Shown here piece after piece: positions 53,700 to 63,230 of a stretch of 64,000 nt of DNA. Under the pieces are notes generated by a model, which saw only the letters and a list, made by a program, of their open reading frames with translations, was not told the DNA's origin and ran no database searches. The DNA is from Cyclobacteriaceae bacterium (GTDB lineage: Bacteria; Bacteroidota; Bacteroidia; Cytophagales; Cyclobacteriaceae), in contig JANQPQ010000034.1 of NCBI GenBank assembly GCA_028285445.1, positions 186,001 through 250,000 of the forward strand, in the 5' to 3' direction. Within the stretch, counting starts at the first letter, position 1; each line of letters opens with the position of its first letter. A program made the translations under genes and the position numbers.

Positions 53700-54575
53700 A
53701 TGAAAATCGCCATACACGGAAAATCATTCATTGAGCAAAGTAAGCCGGTAATCCAGAAAGTTTTTGACCTGCTTGCAGGCAGGGAGGTGGAGTTGTTTGT
53801 TTCTGATTCCTTTTCATCAATTCTGGACGATGCCCAGGTTACCACCCCATCGCTTGAAAGATATATTAGCGAAGAAGGCATAACAGAAGCCGACGTTCTA
53901 CTCTCGATTGGAGGAGATGGTACCTTGTTACAGTCAGTAACTCATGTAGGAAGTTCGGAAATTCCAATACTTGGAATCAATACGGGTAAGCTTGGCTTTC
54001 TGGCCACCACTTCTGAAGAGGAAATTGAAAGTGCGTTTGAAACGATTTTTAGTGGATCATTCGAAGTGGAAGATCGCACTTTACTTAAGTTGGAAAGCAA
54101 CAATGCATTGTTTGATAGCAGGAACTTCGCGCTTAACGATTTTACGGTATTGAAAAGGGATACATCATCCATGATTGTGGTTCATGCCCATATTGATGGT
54201 CAGTTTTTGAATTCTTACTGGGCAGATGGCATAATTGTGTCTACGCCGACCGGGTCCACAGGATATTCCCTAAGTTGCGGTGGCCCAATTCTTTATCCGC
54301 AATCGAAAAGTTTTATTATTACCCCAGTGAGTCCTCACAACTTATCAGTAAGGCCATTAGTAGTACCCGATGAAAGTGTGCTTTCATTTGCAATAGAAGG
54401 CAGAAGCGCCAATTTTCTTGTGTCGCTGGATTCAAGGCACGAAATCGTGACAGAGGATGTTGAAATGACGATCAAAAAAGAGAATTTCAACGCAAAATTG
54501 GTTAAACTGGAGGGCTATAACTTTTTTGATACATTACGACAAAAACTAAGTTGGGGCTTTGATGTGAGGAATTGA
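53700..54575 (+). CDS. nadK: NAD kinase
   Basis: 291 residues. GGDGTLLQ at 71-78 with the catalytic Asp, INTGKLGFL, and NDFTVLKRD ... SYWADGIIVSTPTGSTGYSLS are diagnostic. It phosphorylates NAD to NADP with ATP. Confidence 0.97.
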   Translation: MKIAIHGKSFIEQSKPVIQKVFDLLAGREVELFVSDSFSSILDDAQVTTPSLERYISEEGITEADVLLSIGGDGTLLQSVTHVGSSEIPILGINTGKLGFLATTSEEEIESAFETIFSGSFEVEDRTLLKLESNNALFDSRNFALNDFTVLKRDTSSMIVVHAHIDGQFLNSYWADGIIVSTPTGSTGYSLSCGGPILYPQSKSFIITPVSPHNLSVRPLVVPDESVLSFAIEGRSANFLVSLDSRHEIVTEDVEMTIKKENFNAKLVKLEGYNFFDTLRQKLSWGFDVRN

Positions 54576-54606
54576 TTGGTATTATTTCAATACATTCTTA
54601 TTTTTG
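54576..54606 (+). promoter_or_regulatory. Promoter of outer-membrane barrel gene pair
   Basis: TTG (54576-54578), 20-base spacer, TATTTTTG (54599-54606): exact Bacteroidota model, 17 bases before the ATG. It likely drives both barrels and may read into uppS-bamA. Confidence 0.6.
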
Positions 54607-54623
54607 GTTTTAGCGGTAGCTGA

Positions 54624-55721
54624 ATGAAGAAGATTTATACATACGGATTCCTTTTAGTTTTCCTGTTTTTGCTTGGTGCGGAATGCTATGCACAAATTAA
54701 TCGCCGAGCTGTTAAAAGGAATAATTCAAGAATTGGAAAATTCCGAGGTGCTAGCCATCAGTTCTCCAAATCCAAGCGGTATCACTATTTGTCATTCTCC
54801 GTTAACTCGATGAATTATTTTGGAGATATGGCTCCCGCTGAAAATGCCTCGAGTACTGATATATCATTCACCCGTCCCGGGTTTACAGTTATGTGGGGGC
54901 ACCGATTTGGACCAAGGTATACTTTTCGCACTCAGCTTACCTGGGGTACCCTGCGAGGTTCAGACAACGATTCCGCTGATCCTAGTGATTTAACTAACGG
55001 AGCTTACCGCTATGTCAGAAATCTCCATTTCCGCAATAGGATTACTGAATTTGCCGGAATTGGTATGTTCGACCTTTTTGAAAATACCCAAACCCACTTG
55101 AACCGAGTGCAATTTACTCCCTATGCTTTCGTTGGTATCGCAGTGTTCTATCATAACCCGAAAGCACAAGTGCCAGATATTGACGTACACAACGGCAATT
55201 CCTCTTTTGCCACTGCCGGAGAATGGGTTGCGTTACAACCACTGGGCACCGAAGGTCAAAACAGTGACCTTTACGATGTTAGCCCTTATAAAAGAATTCA
55301 ATTAGCCATTCCTTTCGGACTAGGCGTTCGATATAAACTGAATAGCGTACTTGACCTCTCTTTCGAGGTCGGCGTTAGGTATCTGTTCTTCGACTACATC
55401 GATGATGTTAGTGGAACCTACGTAGATTTAGGAATTTTTGACGACCCTGTAGCAAGGGCATTATCAGATCGCTCAAATGAGCTATATCAAACAGGCTCAG
55501 CCACTGATCAGCAGCTAATTGATCAGAGTCTAAGCCTGGGATTGAACACTTATACATCAACTGTCGACGGTCAATCATATACCATAGTAAATGGTTTTGG
55601 CAGGGAAACTGACCCTTTGAATGTTAGAGGTACTCCAAGTGAGAATGATGTCTATGTAGTAACCAGCCTTAGAGTAGCATATATTCTGGGAGGTTCCATT
55701 CGTAGACCTAAGTTTAGATAG
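54624..55721 (+). CDS. Outer-membrane beta-barrel protein (DUF6089-like), first of a pair
   Basis: 365 residues. Signal ends AECYAQ. Barrel strands: YHYLSFSVNSMNYFGDMAP, PGFTVMWGHRFGPRYTFRTQL, QLAIPFGLGVRYKLNSVLDLSFEVGVRYLFFDYIDDVSG. Contains an insert (about 275-335) absent from the shorter neighbour. An OmpA/porin-like family, DUF6089-type by recollection. Six bases before its paralogue. Confidence 0.88.
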   Translation: MKKIYTYGFLLVFLFLLGAECYAQINRRAVKRNNSRIGKFRGASHQFSKSKRYHYLSFSVNSMNYFGDMAPAENASSTDISFTRPGFTVMWGHRFGPRYTFRTQLTWGTLRGSDNDSADPSDLTNGAYRYVRNLHFRNRITEFAGIGMFDLFENTQTHLNRVQFTPYAFVGIAVFYHNPKAQVPDIDVHNGNSSFATAGEWVALQPLGTEGQNSDLYDVSPYKRIQLAIPFGLGVRYKLNSVLDLSFEVGVRYLFFDYIDDVSGTYVDLGIFDDPVARALSDRSNELYQTGSATDQQLIDQSLSLGLNTYTSTVDGQSYTIVNGFGRETDPLNVRGTPSENDVYVVTSLRVAYILGGSIRRPKFR

Positions 55722-55727
55722 AAGTAG

Positions 55728-56432
55728 ATGGACTGGAATTATCGCCTGGCAACGATCTCCGTTGCTTTTTTTATCTTAATATGTAGCAATGCTTATGGGC
55801 AAATCTCTGAATTGGGATTTGGTATTGGCGGTCTTACCTATACCGGAGATTTACAAAGAGGATATCGCTTAGCCAACAACAGACCGGCTGCAACAGCATT
55901 TTTCAGAACTAACCTCAGTGATGAATCTAGCATCAGGGTGGGATTAACCATGGGCTCGCTGCAAGACAGCGACTATAACCCTTTAGATCCCTTTGCCACA
56001 GCTCGTGCGGCAGATTTTAGCATTTTTCTTTTTGAAGCTTCAACCGTTTTCGAATATCATTTTTTGGACTTTAGGCAAAACTCTTATCAACGGTGGACAC
56101 CCTACCTTTTTGGAGGTATAGGCCTATTTGGTTTTTCTGGCGAAGGTCGGAGAAGTGCGGAGTTTAGCAATATCCAAGCTACGCTACCGTTTGGTGCCGG
56201 AGTGAAATACATTTTGAATCCATTGTTGATAATTGGTTTGGAGTTTGGCCCTCGCAAAACATTCTTCGATTATGTCGATAATGTTTCCGAAGGCAATTTC
56301 GTCAACAAGAACTTTCAATACGGCAATAAGGAGGATAATGACGTTTACTATTTCCTGGGCATAACACTAACCTATTCCTTCTATAAAATCCCTTGCCCCT
56401 ATCCTAATAGCTTCAAGAGATCATCAGGCTGA
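55728..56432 (+). CDS. Outer-membrane beta-barrel protein (DUF6089-like), second of a pair
   Basis: 234 residues. Signal ends NAYGQ. GFGIGGLTYTGDLQRGYRLA, PYLFGGIGLFGF, LPFGAGVKYILNPLLIIGLEFGPRKTFFDYVDNVSEG align strand by strand with the first copy, so tandem duplication and divergence is likely. Positioned between nadK and uppS as in other Bacteroidota. Confidence 0.88.
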   Translation: MDWNYRLATISVAFFILICSNAYGQISELGFGIGGLTYTGDLQRGYRLANNRPAATAFFRTNLSDESSIRVGLTMGSLQDSDYNPLDPFATARAADFSIFLFEASTVFEYHFLDFRQNSYQRWTPYLFGGIGLFGFSGEGRRSAEFSNIQATLPFGAGVKYILNPLLIIGLEFGPRKTFFDYVDNVSEGNFVNKNFQYGNKEDNDVYYFLGITLTYSFYKIPCPYPNSFKRSSG

Positions 56433-56478
56433 GGCCCCCATTTTGGAAAAAAAAAGAGCATTTCTGCACTTTTCCAGT

Positions 56479-56486
56479 TAATTTTG
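56479..56486 (+). promoter_or_regulatory. -7 box (TAATTTTG) of uppS
   Basis: TAATTTTG, 16 bases before the uppS ATG; no -33 TTG at the right distance. Confidence 0.45.
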
Positions 56487-56502
56487 CATTCTATTACCAG
56501 AA

Positions 56503-57240
56503 ATGAAGGAAGGCCTGAACGCATATAATTTACCCTCACACATTGCCGTAATTATGGACGGTAATGGTAGATGGGCTAAGAGCCGGGGAGCAGAAAGAAT
56601 TTTCGGTCATCAAAACGCAATTACAGCGGTTAGGGAGATCGCCGAAACAGCAGCGGAATTAGGCATACAATATCTCACTCTTTATGCGTTCTCTACAGAG
56701 AATTGGGCAAGGCCCAAGCTAGAGGTTGATGGATTAATGACACTACTGGTATCTACAATTCGGGATGAGATCAGCACCCTGACCAAGAACAACATTAAGC
56801 TAAGAACTATAGGTGAAACTGAGTCCTTACCTAAAGGTTGCCAAGAAGAATTGCAAGAGGCGATTGAAGAGACCAGTGGTAATACCGGGCTAACCCTAAC
56901 ATTGGCCTTAAGCTATAGTGGTCGTATGGAAATCGTTAAGGCAATAAGACAAATAGGAAAAGATATAAAGGCAGGCCTTGTTGATCCTGACGATGTGGAC
57001 GCGAATGCATTTGAGGCTTACCTGGATACAAACGATATTCCAGACCCCGAACTACTAATAAGAACCAGTGGGGAGATGAGAATAAGCAACTTCCTATTGT
57101 GGCAAATAGCTTACACGGAACTCTACATTACCGAAAAATTATGGCCTGATTTTAGAAAGGAAGACCTTTATGAAGCAATTAGCGCCTATCAAAGTAGAGA
57201 GAGAAGATTTGGAAAAATAAGTGAACAAGTGAAGTCCTGA
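56503..57240 (+). CDS. uppS: Isoprenyl transferase (undecaprenyl diphosphate synthase)
   Basis: 245 residues. Catalytic Asp D19 in IMDGNGRWAKSRG, FSTENWARP, and RTSGEMRISNFLLWQIAYTEL are diagnostic. It makes the C55 lipid carrier for peptidoglycan and O-antigen. Two bases before bamA. Confidence 0.97.
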   Translation: MKEGLNAYNLPSHIAVIMDGNGRWAKSRGAERIFGHQNAITAVREIAETAAELGIQYLTLYAFSTENWARPKLEVDGLMTLLVSTIRDEISTLTKNNIKLRTIGETESLPKGCQEELQEAIEETSGNTGLTLTLALSYSGRMEIVKAIRQIGKDIKAGLVDPDDVDANAFEAYLDTNDIPDPELLIRTSGEMRISNFLLWQIAYTELYITEKLWPDFRKEDLYEAISAYQSRERRFGKISEQVKS

Positions 57241-57242
57241 GG

Positions 57243-59966
57243 ATGAAGAAAAGCTTAGTTATAGTAACTCTGTTGTTAATCGTTTGCGAGATTAGTTTCG
57301 CGCAAATTAGAAACAATCGCCGCAGAACCAATACCTCCGGTCAATCAGAAATTAACTACGCGAGCCCGCAGGAATATGAGATTGCAGCTATTACTGTGGA
57401 GGGCGCAGACTTCTTAGATAAAAATGCTTTGGTATCACTTTCAGGTTTAAAGGTGGGTGATAAAATAAAGATTCCAAGCGAGGAAGTTAGCGGGGCCATC
57501 AAAAAACTTTGGAAGCACGGAATTATTGGTGATGCCAGCGTGGTATTGGAGAAAATTGAAAATGGCAGGGTATTCCTCATCATCCGGCTAGCGGAAAGGC
57601 CCCGCCTAACTAAGGTTTACTACGAGGGCATTAATAAGACACAGGAGGGTGAGTTAAATGATAATATTAACCTGGTAAGGGGAACAATTCTTACCGATGC
57701 CAAAGTAAAAAATATTGAGCTGGGAGTTAAGGACTATTTTATTGACAAAGGCTTCCTGAATACCACGGTTAATGTAACTAGGCGTGCGGATTCTATCGTT
57801 AGCAATGGTGTTCAGCTTTTGGTAAAAGTAGATAAGAGAACCAAGGTCAAAATTGAGAAAATTGCCTTTGACGGCAACGACAATTTTACCACCAATAAGC
57901 TGAAGCGGAAGATGGCGAAAACTAATGAGAAAATCCGCTTCAGGGTATTTAGCCAATTAGCCAATCAAATTTTCGATTTCAAGTTCTCAAAGGTGGGAGA
58001 CTTTGTGGACTCCTCCAGAACCGTTAGTGGTGGCCAGCTGCAAGAGTTCATCAATGATAATATAAAGCTCAACTTCTTCAAGTCTGCAAAATACCGCAAG
58101 GAAGATTTCGAGGAGGATAAGAAAGCGCTAATTGAGTTTTACAACTCCAAAGGATTTAGGGACGCCGTAGTTGTCAGAGATACCCTTTACAATGTGGGTA
58201 ATGACTACATCAAGATTGACATCGTTGTGGACGAGGGGAAGAAGTACTACTTCCGCAACATCAGTTGGACTGGCAACTTTGTTCATACAGACGAAACCCT
58301 CAACAGTATACTGGCAGTAGAGAAGGGAGATGTTTATGATCTGGAAAAAGTGAACAGGGCCCTTTCATTCAATCCTAAGGGAGCCGATATAAGTGGCCTC
58401 TATATGGATGATGGTTACCTGTTTTTTAATGTGCAGCCCGTTGAGGTGGGAATAGTTGAAGATTCCATAGACATCGAAATGAGGGTATTCGAGGGAACAC
58501 AAGCCACAATAAATAAGATTATTATTAAAGGTAATGATCGCACCAGCGACCACGTAATATTAAGGGAATTAAGAACCTTACCCGGGCAGAAATTCAGTCG
58601 TTCTGATATTATAAGAACAAACCAAAGACTTGCTCAACTCGGCTATTTCGACCCAGAGCAAATCGGCATTAACCCCGTACCGAATCCTGCTGACGGCACG
58701 GTAGACATTGAGTATACCTTGGTTGAAAAACCTAGCGACCAAATTGAGCTTTCTGGCGGCTGGGGAGGTGCTTTTGGATTCGTGGGTACGCTCGGGCTTA
58801 CTTTCAATAACTTCTCTCTAAGAAACATTCCCAACTTCGACAAATGGCGCCCCTTGCCCATAGGCGACGGCCAAAGATTATCAATAAGAGCCCAGGCAAA
58901 TGGAAGGCAATTCCAAAGTTATACCTTCTCGTTTTCAGAGCCTTGGTTCGGAGGTAAGAAGCCAAACTCCTTCTCAATTAGTTTGAATCAGTCAGTGCAG
59001 CGAACTTTCAACTTTGATGGAGGAGTAGACTCTGTAGGCAGGCCTATTGTTTTACGACGCACAAGACAAAATGAGTTCAATGCCACACTTAAGCTAAAGA
59101 GTGCCAGCATAGGTTACGGAAGGCAATTGGAGTGGCCCGACAACTACTTCGTTCTTAGTCATGCCTTAACATTTACTAACTACGAATTAAATAACTGGAT
59201 TCCGGGATCATTGGGCTTTACTGACGGTAACTCCAATAGTATAACCTTCAATACTACCCTGGCCAGGAATAGCATAGATAATCCACTATTTCCTCGTTCT
59301 GGTTCCAGCCTATCATTACTTCTCAGCTTAACGCCACCTCATTCTCTCTGGAGAGATGTGGCTGACGATGCACCTAATGCCGAAAAATTTAAGTGGGTTG
59401 AATATCACAAGTGGATGTTCGATTCAAAGTACTACATCACTTTGGCAGGGAATTTGGTTTTGGAGTCTCGCGCACACTTCGGTTTTATAGGATCGTACAA
59501 GAGAGATGCCGAAATAGGGCCGTTTGAGCGCTTTGAGTTAGGTGGAGATGGTTTGGCAGGGCAGAATTTCATTCTTGGAACTGACATCATTGGAATGAGG
59601 GGGTATGAAAATAATACCATCACTCCACCGGGTTACGGATTAAATAGAACACAGGCTACCGTGGATCAGATAGAAGGCGGTATTGTATATAATAAATACT
59701 CAATGGAATTGAGATATCCGATAACGACAGGAGCAGCAGCCACCATTTTCGCGTATGTATTTGGTGAAGCTGGTAACAACTGGAATACTTTCGAAGAGTT
59801 TAATCCATTTGATGCTTATCGTTCTGCAGGGGTGGGTGCCAGAATATTTATGCCTGCATTTGGTTTGATAGGTATAAATTGGGGTTATGGATTTGACACG
59901 CTGCCAGGTAGAACAGAGCCAAGTGGACCTCAATTCCAGTTTACAATTGGTCAACAGATAAGGTAA
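57243..59966 (+). CDS. bamA: Outer-membrane protein assembly factor BamA
   Basis: 907 residues, longer than E. coli BamA. Signal ends SFAQI. POTRA domains extend to about 480 (AITVEGADFLDKNALVSLSGL; KIAFDGNDNFTTNKLKRK; IIIKGNDRTSDHVILRELRT), with an insert in the third region. The barrel includes YEL-x-YPIT near the end (MELRYPITTG) and finishes in a strand ending QFTIGQQIR. BAM core folding barrels into the outer membrane, here beside its client chaperones. Confidence 0.95.
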   Translation: MKKSLVIVTLLLIVCEISFAQIRNNRRRTNTSGQSEINYASPQEYEIAAITVEGADFLDKNALVSLSGLKVGDKIKIPSEEVSGAIKKLWKHGIIGDASVVLEKIENGRVFLIIRLAERPRLTKVYYEGINKTQEGELNDNINLVRGTILTDAKVKNIELGVKDYFIDKGFLNTTVNVTRRADSIVSNGVQLLVKVDKRTKVKIEKIAFDGNDNFTTNKLKRKMAKTNEKIRFRVFSQLANQIFDFKFSKVGDFVDSSRTVSGGQLQEFINDNIKLNFFKSAKYRKEDFEEDKKALIEFYNSKGFRDAVVVRDTLYNVGNDYIKIDIVVDEGKKYYFRNISWTGNFVHTDETLNSILAVEKGDVYDLEKVNRALSFNPKGADISGLYMDDGYLFFNVQPVEVGIVEDSIDIEMRVFEGTQATINKIIIKGNDRTSDHVILRELRTLPGQKFSRSDIIRTNQRLAQLGYFDPEQIGINPVPNPADGTVDIEYTLVEKPSDQIELSGGWGGAFGFVGTLGLTFNNFSLRNIPNFDKWRPLPIGDGQRLSIRAQANGRQFQSYTFSFSEPWFGGKKPNSFSISLNQSVQRTFNFDGGVDSVGRPIVLRRTRQNEFNATLKLKSASIGYGRQLEWPDNYFVLSHALTFTNYELNNWIPGSLGFTDGNSNSITFNTTLARNSIDNPLFPRSGSSLSLLLSLTPPHSLWRDVADDAPNAEKFKWVEYHKWMFDSKYYITLAGNLVLESRAHFGFIGSYKRDAEIGPFERFELGGDGLAGQNFILGTDIIGMRGYENNTITPPGYGLNRTQATVDQIEGGIVYNKYSMELRYPITTGAAATIFAYVFGEAGNNWNTFEEFNPFDAYRSAGVGARIFMPAFGLIGINWGYGFDTLPGRTEPSGPQFQFTIGQQIR

Positions 59967-59971
59967 GAGAT

Positions 59972-60502
59972 ATGAGGAGGGTAACATTTTTGTTGGTTTT
60001 GCTATTTACTGTAGTAACTGCTTCGGCCCAAAAGTTTGGCTATGTAGATACAGATTTCATCTTGAGTAAGATCCCTGAATACCGGGATGCACAGCAGGAG
60101 ATAGACAAACTCTCTTTGGCGTGGCAGGATGAAGTGCAAAATATGTATAAGGAAATTGAAGGCCTGTACAGTGCCTTGCAAGCAGAGGAAGTGTTGCTAA
60201 CCAAAGACATGAGAGACGAAAGGCTGGCAAGCATCAGGAAAAAGGAGACCGACGTAAGGGAATATCAAAAAAAGATATTTGGCTTTGAAGGCCTGTTTTT
60301 CTTAAAGAAAAAGGAACTAATTAAGCCCGTGCAAGACAAGGTATTTGAAGCAGTGGAGAAAGTGGCTAAAGAACATAGACTACAAATAGTATTTGATAAA
60401 TCAGGAGATCTGGTAATGATCTATACTGACCCAATCCATGATTACACGGACTATGTTTTAGATGAACTAGGATTGGGAGATTCTAATGACGTAATTAAGT
60501 AA
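59972..60502 (+). CDS. OmpH/Skp-family periplasmic chaperone, copy 1
   Basis: 176 residues. Signal ends ASAQ, then KFGYVDTDFILSKIPEY, the family start. A long charged coiled coil (45-120) and LQIVFDKSGDLVMIYTDP end the tentacle-fold. It carries unfolded barrels to BamA. Five bases after bamA. Confidence 0.93.
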   Translation: MRRVTFLLVLLFTVVTASAQKFGYVDTDFILSKIPEYRDAQQEIDKLSLAWQDEVQNMYKEIEGLYSALQAEEVLLTKDMRDERLASIRKKETDVREYQKKIFGFEGLFFLKKKELIKPVQDKVFEAVEKVAKEHRLQIVFDKSGDLVMIYTDPIHDYTDYVLDELGLGDSNDVIK

Positions 60503-60520
60503 GGATAACATTAACCAAAA

Positions 60521-61054
60521 ATGAAAAAGAAAATATTACTACTATTAGCTGCTGTATTCACTTTGGGACTGGGGGCATATGCGCAAAACAAGATAGGCTA
60601 CGTTGATGTAGACTATGTTTTAAGCCAGATGCCGGAGACAAAGCAAATTGAGTCTGATTTGAAAGTGCACGAAACACAACTTCAAAATCAGCTGCAGGCC
60701 AAAGTGCAAACTTTTCAAACTAAAGCACAGGAGTATCAGAATAATCAGGGCTCAATGACTGAGGTTATTCGCGCTGATACAGAGAGAGAATTGACCCAGA
60801 TGCAGCAAAATATTCAACAGTTTCAGCAAGATGCTCAAGTTTCTCTTCAGAAGAAATCATCTGAGTTATTGCAACCTGTTTATGAGAAAATTGGTAAAGC
60901 CATAACTGATGTTGCCGAAGAAGGACAGTATGACTACATCCTGAGCACCAGGGTTGGTGCTATTGATGTTATCCTTTATGCGAAGCAAGAGAATGATGTA
61001 TCAGATGTCGTGTTGAAGAAGATGGGTATCACACCAACTGCTTCAAACAACTAA
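60521..61054 (+). CDS. OmpH/Skp-family periplasmic chaperone, copy 2
   Basis: 177 residues. Signal ends AYAQ; KIGYVDVDYVLSQMPETKQI parallels copy 1. The coiled coil is Gln-rich (QLQNQLQAKVQTFQTKAQEYQNNQ), unlike the Lys/Glu-rich copy 1, so the two may prefer different clients. Last gene before the terminator at 61077. Confidence 0.94.
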   Translation: MKKKILLLLAAVFTLGLGAYAQNKIGYVDVDYVLSQMPETKQIESDLKVHETQLQNQLQAKVQTFQTKAQEYQNNQGSMTEVIRADTERELTQMQQNIQQFQQDAQVSLQKKSSELLQPVYEKIGKAITDVAEEGQYDYILSTRVGAIDVILYAKQENDVSDVVLKKMGITPTASNN

Positions 61055-61076
61055 TAGTAGCATTGGAATAAAATTC

Positions 61077-61104
61077 AAACCCCATCTGGAGATGGGGTTT
61101 TTTT
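61077..61104 (+). terminator. Intrinsic terminator of uppS-bamA-ompH run
   Basis: AAACCCCATC, loop TGGA, GATGGGGTTT, then TTTT: a perfect 10-base stem with U-tract. The clearest terminator in the window. Confidence 0.9.
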
Positions 61105-61127
61105 ATTGGTTATAGTATATTGTTTGA

Positions 61128-62033
61128 GTGTTAATACGACCCCCAATATTATCTCCCGGCGACAGCGTGGCCATAGTTGCACCTGCGCGATCCATCAAAG
61201 ATAAGGTTGTGGAAAGAGCAAGTGAAATCTTAAAATCATGGGGGTTAGAGGTTAAGATGGGCAAGAATGTCGTGTCGCAACACTTCCAGTTTGCAGGAAC
61301 TGATGCAGAGAGGCTACAGGACCTGCAGGCCGCCGTGGACGATGAGAGTGTGAAGGCCATTTTTTGTGCCCGCGGTGGCTATGGTACAACTCGATTGTTA
61401 GGTGACCTAAGCCTGGAAAGCCTGATTAAAACCCCAAAATGGATTGTAGGCTTTAGTGATGTCACTGCTTTACATTCACTGATCCACAACATGGGTATTG
61501 AAAGCATACATGGCATTATGCCTATTTTTTTTGATCGCAGGGAGTACGCTTCTTCCTTGCAATCTTTGAAGAATCTATTGTTTGGTGAACCCTATCAAAT
61601 TGTCAGCAACACTCACGATTTGAATAAAATGGGATTGGCAACGGGTCAAATGGTAGGAGGCAATCTCACTATGATTGTAGATAGTATTGGCACCAAAGGG
61701 GAATTGGATACGATAGAGAAGATTCTTTTTATTGAGGAAGTTGATGAATACCTATACCATCTCGATCGAATGATGGTTCATCTACATAGGGCTGGCAAAT
61801 TACAACATCTCGCAGGACTCATCGTCGGCAAGATGTCTGAGATGAAAGATAATCAGAACCCATTCGGAAAGAGCCCTTATCAAATTATCCATAGCCACGT
61901 GCAGGATTTTGACTATCCCATCTGTTACGATTTTCCATGTGGTCACGAGCCGGAAAATCTTGCAATACCCATTTCAAGAGAGGCTAGGTTGGAAGTAGCA
62001 GACCAAGGATGCTCCCTTACTTTCAATAGCTAG
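61128..62033 (+). CDS. LD-carboxypeptidase (peptidase S66)
   Basis: 301 residues from GTG. GDSVAIVAPARSIKD start, CARGGYGTTRLL, nucleophile Ser in VGFSDVTALH, Glu in FIEEVDEYLYHLDRM, His in FPCGHEPENLAIP. It trims the tetrapeptide of peptidoglycan fragments (LdcA-like) for recycling. Cytoplasmic. Overlaps the convergent chromate transporter by 4 bases. Confidence 0.94.
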   Translation: MLIRPPILSPGDSVAIVAPARSIKDKVVERASEILKSWGLEVKMGKNVVSQHFQFAGTDAERLQDLQAAVDDESVKAIFCARGGYGTTRLLGDLSLESLIKTPKWIVGFSDVTALHSLIHNMGIESIHGIMPIFFDRREYASSLQSLKNLLFGEPYQIVSNTHDLNKMGLATGQMVGGNLTMIVDSIGTKGELDTIEKILFIEEVDEYLYHLDRMMVHLHRAGKLQHLAGLIVGKMSEMKDNQNPFGKSPYQIIHSHVQDFDYPICYDFPCGHEPENLAIPISREARLEVADQGCSLTFNS

Positions 62034-63208
62034 GTAATAATAACCCCAACTATAAGACCAGCCAGGATAATAAATGGAGAAGGTATTTTTGTGAATAAGA
62101 GCAAAGCCATGGTGCCTATGGTGACGCCAATATTCAATGCATTGGTATCTAGCGGTTGAAAAAGTAGCAGTGCCGCAGCGATAACCATTCCTGAGCTTGC
62201 AGCATTCACGCCTTCCAATGAGGCTCGTACAATGCGATATCGCTTGAGACTATCCCAAAATCGGATAATAAAAAAAATTAAGAATGTACCAGGAAGAAAA
62301 ATTCCGGCCGCGGCAACCAAAGCACCTACGATTTGCATAAAGGTGCCACCCTCCCTGGATGCCAGGGCCCCAATAAAAGAACTGAAGGAGAAAACTGGAC
62401 CAGGCAGTGCCTGCATCATTGCATATCCGGATAGAAATTCTTCAGAAGAGAGGTAGCCTTTGAACTGCACAAATTCGGCATATAGAAAGGGGATTAAAAC
62501 CTGGCCACCACCAAAGATCAAACTTCCGTTACGGTAGAAATTCTCGAAAAGCAAAACCGGAAGCGCTTTGGTGATGCCACCTAGTGATGCCGCTGCCAGT
62601 AAAACTCCACCCCAGAGCAAGAAATTCGCCCATTGTATTTTAATGCCCAATTTCTCTTCAATAGGTTGGGATTTGAACTTTATGGCTGTTACCAGCCCAG
62701 CCGCAAGCAGCAGTATCGGGAAAATATAAGGTTTGCTCACAAAGAAGGATATAACTGCGGAGACTATCATCAATCCCACCGCTAACTTAGTTTTTATCAC
62801 TTTACGGCTGATTTTATATGCCGCGTAACCAACAAATCCCACAGCCATGGGCTGGATGATCTTGGTAAACTCCAAAGAAATGTTTTTGGTTTGGAAGCTC
62901 GAGATGAGTATGGCCGCTGTTGTCATGATGGAAACGGCCGGCAGCATCCAAACCAGTAGAGTAAGATAAGCCAGGTTGGGCCCGCCAATTCTAAATCCAA
63001 TGCTGGTTATGGTTTGTGTTGAAGTTGGCCCGGGTAAGATCTGACACAGCGCGTAAAGCTCAAGCAGGTCATCTTCCGACAGGTAACCCCTCTTTTCAAC
63101 CAGTCTATCATAGAACATGGAAAAATGCGCCTGGGGACCCCCAAAGGCCGTAACGGCTAGTACAACTACATCTTTTAGAAATATGAAATATCGAACTCTC
63201 TTGATCAA
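62030..63208 (-). CDS. chrA: Chromate transporter (ChrA, two-domain)
   Basis: 392 residues. Two CHR domains: FGGPQAHFSMFYDRLVEKRG with LCQILPGPTSTQ (N half) and FGGGQVLIPFLYAEFVQFKG with MMQALPGPVFSF (C half). About ten to twelve helices. Exports chromate or a related oxyanion; physiological substrate in such bacteria is often unknown. Starts 23 bases after the oxygenase gene stop. Confidence 0.93.
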   Translation of the reverse strand: MIKRVRYFIFLKDVVVLAVTAFGGPQAHFSMFYDRLVEKRGYLSEDDLLELYALCQILPGPTSTQTITSIGFRIGGPNLAYLTLLVWMLPAVSIMTTAAILISSFQTKNISLEFTKIIQPMAVGFVGYAAYKISRKVIKTKLAVGLMIVSAVISFFVSKPYIFPILLLAAGLVTAIKFKSQPIEEKLGIKIQWANFLLWGGVLLAAASLGGITKALPVLLFENFYRNGSLIFGGGQVLIPFLYAEFVQFKGYLSSEEFLSGYAMMQALPGPVFSFSSFIGALASREGGTFMQIVGALVAAAGIFLPGTFLIFFIIRFWDSLKRYRIVRASLEGVNAASSGMVIAAALLLFQPLDTNALNIGVTIGTMALLLFTKIPSPFIILAGLIVGVIIT

Positions 63209-63230
63209 AGCAAAGAAGTTCTAAACCTAA

